In this document: one piece after another, positions 60,956-64,000 of the stretch
Position numbering within the stretch: the stretch's first letter is position 1
How the letters are laid out: each line of letters starts with the position of its first letter
Assembly (NCBI GenBank): GCA_900544875.1
Contig: UQWS01000002.1
Coordinates: 92,690-156,689, forward strand
Length of the DNA stretch: 64,000 nt
Direction of reading: 5' to 3'
Source of the DNA: an uncultured Collinsella sp.
GTDB taxonomy: Bacteria; Actinomycetota; Coriobacteriia; Coriobacteriales; Coriobacteriaceae
Program-made: the position numbers and the translations under genes
The notes under the pieces: generated by a model
What the model was told of the DNA's origin: nothing
The model's input: only the letters and a program-made list of their open reading frames with translations
The model's database searches: none

Positions 60956-61873
60956 CTAGCGGTTGCGACGCCTTGTTGCGGAAATGCCAACTGCTACAAC
61001 TACACCACCGGCAACACTCAGGGCGACTGCCATCGCACCGTTGTCGCCCGTCGCGGGTAGGGTGGTCTCGGCTGGTTTAACCGCCGCTACTGCCTTGGTG
61101 GAAACGGGATTTGCCGTGGGCTTTTCTGCCTCGGGCTGCGGTGTGGGCTCGGGCTTGGTTTCCGGTTCGGGTTTTACCTCTGGGTTCGGTTTAACGTCAG
61201 GGCTGGGCTCGGGATCGGTCACGTCGGTTGCAATCAATTGCACGTCGCTGTCGAAGACGCAGCGGATGTAGTAGTCGTGCCGCGTTTCGCGCATAATCCC
61301 CTGGCCGCTATCGTAGTCACGGTCAACGTGTGTGCCAAGGAGGGTTGAGCTGGCGAGGTTTAGTCTATAAGGGATTTGGTCGTCGGCGTAGCCGCCTGTA
61401 AAGACTACGGTTGCTCTTACGTGATTGTCGATCATGGTCAGCGTAATAGAGACGCTGGCTTCTTTGGGGTTCTCGGTTTTTATAAGGCTTTTGGTATCGG
61501 TGTCGACCTTGAAGAGGTGGATGGTGTCGTTAAGCCCGTAACCGAAATCCTCGGGTTTGTCGGGGAAGTCGTATACAAACGCCTCATTCTGGACCAACAT
61601 GAAGGCAGGAGGGAGCTCCAAGTCATAGTTATGGTCGACAACGGTGGTAGCTGTGAAGTTGCCGTCCGTGTTGGCTTCGCTGCGGGTGATGGGCGTTGCA
61701 GCATCGGGTTCGGGCGTTTCGGCCGCTAGTGCCGAATTGGGTAGCAAGAGCTGCCCTGACACAAGAATAATCGCTCCGAAGGCGACTGCTCTAACGCCCA
61801 CATGACGCTTGACGCTGCGGATAAACGAGCTGGTTCGATCGTTCTGGGTTTGTGGTGCATGCTGTCCATACAT
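60956..61873 (-). CDS. LPXTG-type surface protein
   Basis: A 305-residue secreted, sortase-anchored protein. A signal peptide (about 26-51, AVAFGAIILVSGQLLLPNSA then LAAETP) is preceded by a basic, 25-residue N-terminal stretch. A beta-rich domain (60-215) follows, then a Pro/Glu/Lys repeat stalk (PEPSPDVKPNPEVKPEPETK). The anchor is LPATGDNG, a hydrophobic helix and RRRNR. The head domain is unknown; adhesion or immune interaction are guesses. No sortase is adjacent. Confidence 0.9.
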   Translation of the reverse strand: MYGQHAPQTQNDRTSSFIRSVKRHVGVRAVAFGAIILVSGQLLLPNSALAAETPEPDAATPITRSEANTDGNFTATTVVDHNYDLELPPAFMLVQNEAFVYDFPDKPEDFGYGLNDTIHLFKVDTDTKSLIKTENPKEASVSITLTMIDNHVRATVVFTGGYADDQIPYRLNLASSTLLGTHVDRDYDSGQGIMRETRHDYYIRCVFDSDVQLIATDVTDPEPSPDVKPNPEVKPEPETKPEPTPQPEAEKPTANPVSTKAVAAVKPAETTLPATGDNGAMAVALSVAGGVVVAVGISATRRRNR

Positions 61874-62192
61874 AAGGCGCTCCTTGTTCGTAGGCCGGTT
61901 TCCGCGGATCTATATTGCGCCTGGCCGATGCGGCTAGGCTCTTTCACGCGAACGCTTACGCGAGCAGGGAGAAAGCTCAAGTTAATTTTCCCACAGGCGA
62001 TACTTTGCGAGCAACGATTTGCTGTTCAATTCTCGGAGAGAGTCAAGACGGTCGAGGAGTTATCAGGCAATGAGATTATGTCTAGAGAACACGAACGAGA
62101 GATGTGGTCTGCGGACGACTGAATAGCTCCATCTGTTTTGGTTACAACGAAATGTGTGCCGCGCGCCTGCGGCATGAAGGAGGGAGATTCCT
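61874..62192. other. 319-bp divergent control region
   Basis: It separates the surface protein from the FMN reductase and is AT-richer than either gene. I see no gene or structured RNA. The ribosome-binding site AAGGAGGGAG at about 62178-62187 belongs to the reductase. Confidence 0.45.
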
Positions 62193-62723
62193 ATGAATAT
62201 CGTTGTATTGAGCGGCAGCCCGCGTAAGGGCGCCAATACCGACACCATGGTCGAGGCGTTTGCCGAGACCGCGCGTGAAGGCGGCAATGCGGTCGAGGTC
62301 GTCCGCGTTGCCAGCAAGAAGATCGCCGGCTGCTTGGGATGCCAGTACTGCTTCGCCCATGAGGGCGTCTGCGTGCAGAAGGATGACATGGCCAACGTGA
62401 TCGAGTCGCTGAATGACGCAGATATGGTCGTCTTTGCCTCGCCTATCTACTGGTTCGATATCACCGCGCAGGAGAAGGCCGCCATTGACCGCCTGTACGC
62501 CTTCGGTGCCACGGGCTTCCCGTTCACCAAGACGGTCCTTTTGCTCGATAGCCACAGCGAGGGCGTCTATGATGCGGCGATCGCTATGTACAAGTCAACC
62601 TGCGCGTACTGCAAGTGGGAGGACCAGGGCATTGTCACCATCAGCGGTATGACCGAGCGCGACAGCATGGCATCGTCGCCCAAGCTGGAAGAGGTGCGAG
62701 AGCTCGCTCGCAAGCTCGCCTAA
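62193..62723 (+). CDS. NADPH-dependent FMN reductase/flavodoxin-fold oxidoreductase
   Basis: A 176-residue flavodoxin-fold protein. The phosphate-binding loop is VVLSGSPRKGANTDTM at the N terminus. CLGCQYCFAHEGVCVQKDDM, with three conserved Cys, is typical of the iron-sulfur flavoprotein-like group in anaerobes. ASPIYWFDITAQEKAAIDRL is the second flavin contact. It probably reduces flavins or quinones. AAGGAGGGAG precedes ATG 62193. Single gene. Confidence 0.9.
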   Translation: MNIVVLSGSPRKGANTDTMVEAFAETAREGGNAVEVVRVASKKIAGCLGCQYCFAHEGVCVQKDDMANVIESLNDADMVVFASPIYWFDITAQEKAAIDRLYAFGATGFPFTKTVLLLDSHSEGVYDAAIAMYKSTCAYCKWEDQGIVTISGMTERDSMASSPKLEEVRELARKLA

Positions 62724-62831
62724 GGGCTCGAAGAGCGCATGGCAATCAACACTAGCGGAAATGCTTGCTGTCCTTACCAAGAGGAATGCTGATTGCCATG
62801 CAACGATGCTCCAGCGGACAATTCCGGTGTG

Positions 62832-63952
62832 CTAAAACGCCTTCTCACTCAGGAACTCCCTGAACGCGGGGATGTCGAAGCCGACGAGGCCACGTCCACG
62901 TTCCCCGATAACGCCGTCCTCCAGGAGGCGGCGTTTGTATTGGCTTGCGTAGTTGCTGGCGACGCCCATACGCTTGGCAATTTCTGAGACCCTGCTGGGG
63001 CCAGAATCGGCCAGCATCGCGAGCAAAAACTCAATGTCTTTGTCAGAAAGCTCTCGATAGGTCGTTTCGAGAATACGATCGCGCAGCTCCATACGTGCAA
63101 GCAGGGAACCCTGCTGGACATCGGATGTACTGATTTGGGGCGAGTTTTCCGAAACATCCCATGTGCGATATCCGACGAGCTGCATCATATAGGGAAATCC
63201 GTCGACGGCCTTCACGGCGTCCTCGAGCGCTTCTGGCGTGATTGAGCGGCCTCCGGCCTCAACGGTTTTGCGGAATGCGTTCGCAATCTCAACATCAGTG
63301 ATTCGTCCCAGCTGATGGTACTGGGAGCGACTGAGGAACGAGACGGAATCGTTGCGCAGCAGAGCCGATACTTTGTAGGGCAGTCCTGCCATGAGTAGGG
63401 CAACTTTTTTACCTTCGCGTACAAAGTGCTGGTAAACAGAGGCAAATTGAAGCATTTCTTCGAGATCGACGGTGACTTCATCGATGGTGATGAGAAGTCC
63501 GATGTCATGTTTTTCGAGTTGCTTAAAGATGCCATTCATGCGTGTGCGCCAGTTGCCCTGGGCCTCTTGAGCATATGTCCAATCGATGCCCACTGGACCA
63601 ATTTGAACGCCGTTTATGCGCGCGTGAGGCTGCGAGAGGTAGCTATCTGCGGCTTCTTTGGTTCGCTCGATAATATCTTCGAGCATGCCTGGCATGGCGG
63701 AGACATTTGCTGCGATCCAGTCGTGTTCAAGCGCCGTTTCTGAAAGGAGCGAGAGAAGCGCCGTCTTGCCCGTTCCCCTTGCGCCAGTAAAAATGGTCGA
63801 CAGGTTGGGATCTCCTGGGCCGTTGATAAAGCCACGGTTGATGTCACGCAGGATATGCTCGCGACCCGCTAGAAAGGGAGGGACGCTTCCAAATGTTGGG
63901 GTAAAGGGGTTCTTGCTGCACTCGGTTGATTTCCGATCTCAGCCGAACACAT
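62832..63952 (-). pseudogene. AAA ATPase with C-terminal winged helix, frameshifted near its start
   Basis: A family of ORC/Cdc6-like ATPases. Walker A FTGARGTGKTALLSLL, Walker B GLLITIDEVTVD, and a C-terminal winged helix (LADSGPSRVSEIAKRMGVAS) are intact. The body frame has no start codon before an in-frame TGA near 63935. The natural start, ATG 63952 (MCSAEIGNQPSAAR), is one base out of frame at the AAGAACCCC tract (63906-63915). One added A would join them into about 374 codons. Either a recent pseudogene or a sequence error. ATG 63695 could initiate a shorter protein without the P-loop. Confidence 0.75.
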
Positions 63953-64000
63953 TGAGCAAATAGGCCGTTCCCGCACCTAGCCGAACGCCCCCGCGGCCCC

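Overview
The window is high-GC DNA from a member of the Coriobacteriia, most likely Collinsella or a close relative. This rests on the gene content (type III glutamine synthetase, class-specific repeats, an AAA ATPase family I associate with Coriobacteriia), the tmRNA tag ending ALAA, and the Gram-positive wall genes (a MurT/GatD protein and an LPXTG-type surface protein). No database was searched, so the genus is an inference.

The left two thirds (about 1-45.4 kb) is chromosomal backbone. It opens with the 3' end of gatB. Next come an AraC regulator divergent from a heterodimeric ABC transporter, a small membrane protein with a P1B-type metal ATPase behind a palindromic operator, a VapBC-like pair, ssrA (tmRNA), a patatin-like lipase, rplM-rpsI, glmM, a glucose-type PTS EIIA and nagB with a long structured leader. 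A 999-residue STAND/SARP-like regulator follows, then yhbY, a methyltransferase and a DUF711 protein. The methionine set has methionine synthase split into a catalytic protein and a separate reactivation protein, with metF. Then come glutamine synthetase III, tRNA-Glu, a fused MurT-GatD protein, two coupled helical-repeat proteins, three iron-type alcohol/glycerol dehydrogenases, a double-ferredoxin protein, ychF, an XRE regulator under a perfect palindrome, asparaginase and guaA.

The right third (45.4-64 kb) is accessory. The 3' end of guaA carries an attachment-like 23-bp sequence, which recurs 3 kb downstream at 48.48 kb. Between the two copies lie a YjdF protein with a riboswitch-like leader, a LytTR/DUF3021 pair and a decayed repeat. 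Beyond them are three 5' fragments of one AAA ATPase family, each preceded by a long hairpin that covers the ribosome-binding site. One of these genes is split by a lower-GC, Firmicutes-like block (50.7-55.8 kb) holding a glyoxalase-like protein, a ZIP transporter, an ATC hydrolase and several methyltransferases. Several genes in that block are visibly decayed: two by internal in-frame deletion and one by a frameshift in a CT repeat.

An operon of three tandem class-M-like sirtuin proteins follows, divergent from a TetR regulator, with a fourth sirtuin fragment 2 kb further on. It is the part of the window that looks most like an under-described system. A cupin/HxlR pair, an LPXTG surface protein, an NADPH-dependent FMN reductase and an AAA ATPase frameshifted near its start complete the window.

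The backbone genes point to a fermentative gut anaerobe that uses amino sugars, glycerol/alcohols and asparagine, and that regulates many units locally through palindromic operators and 3'/5' UTR hairpins.
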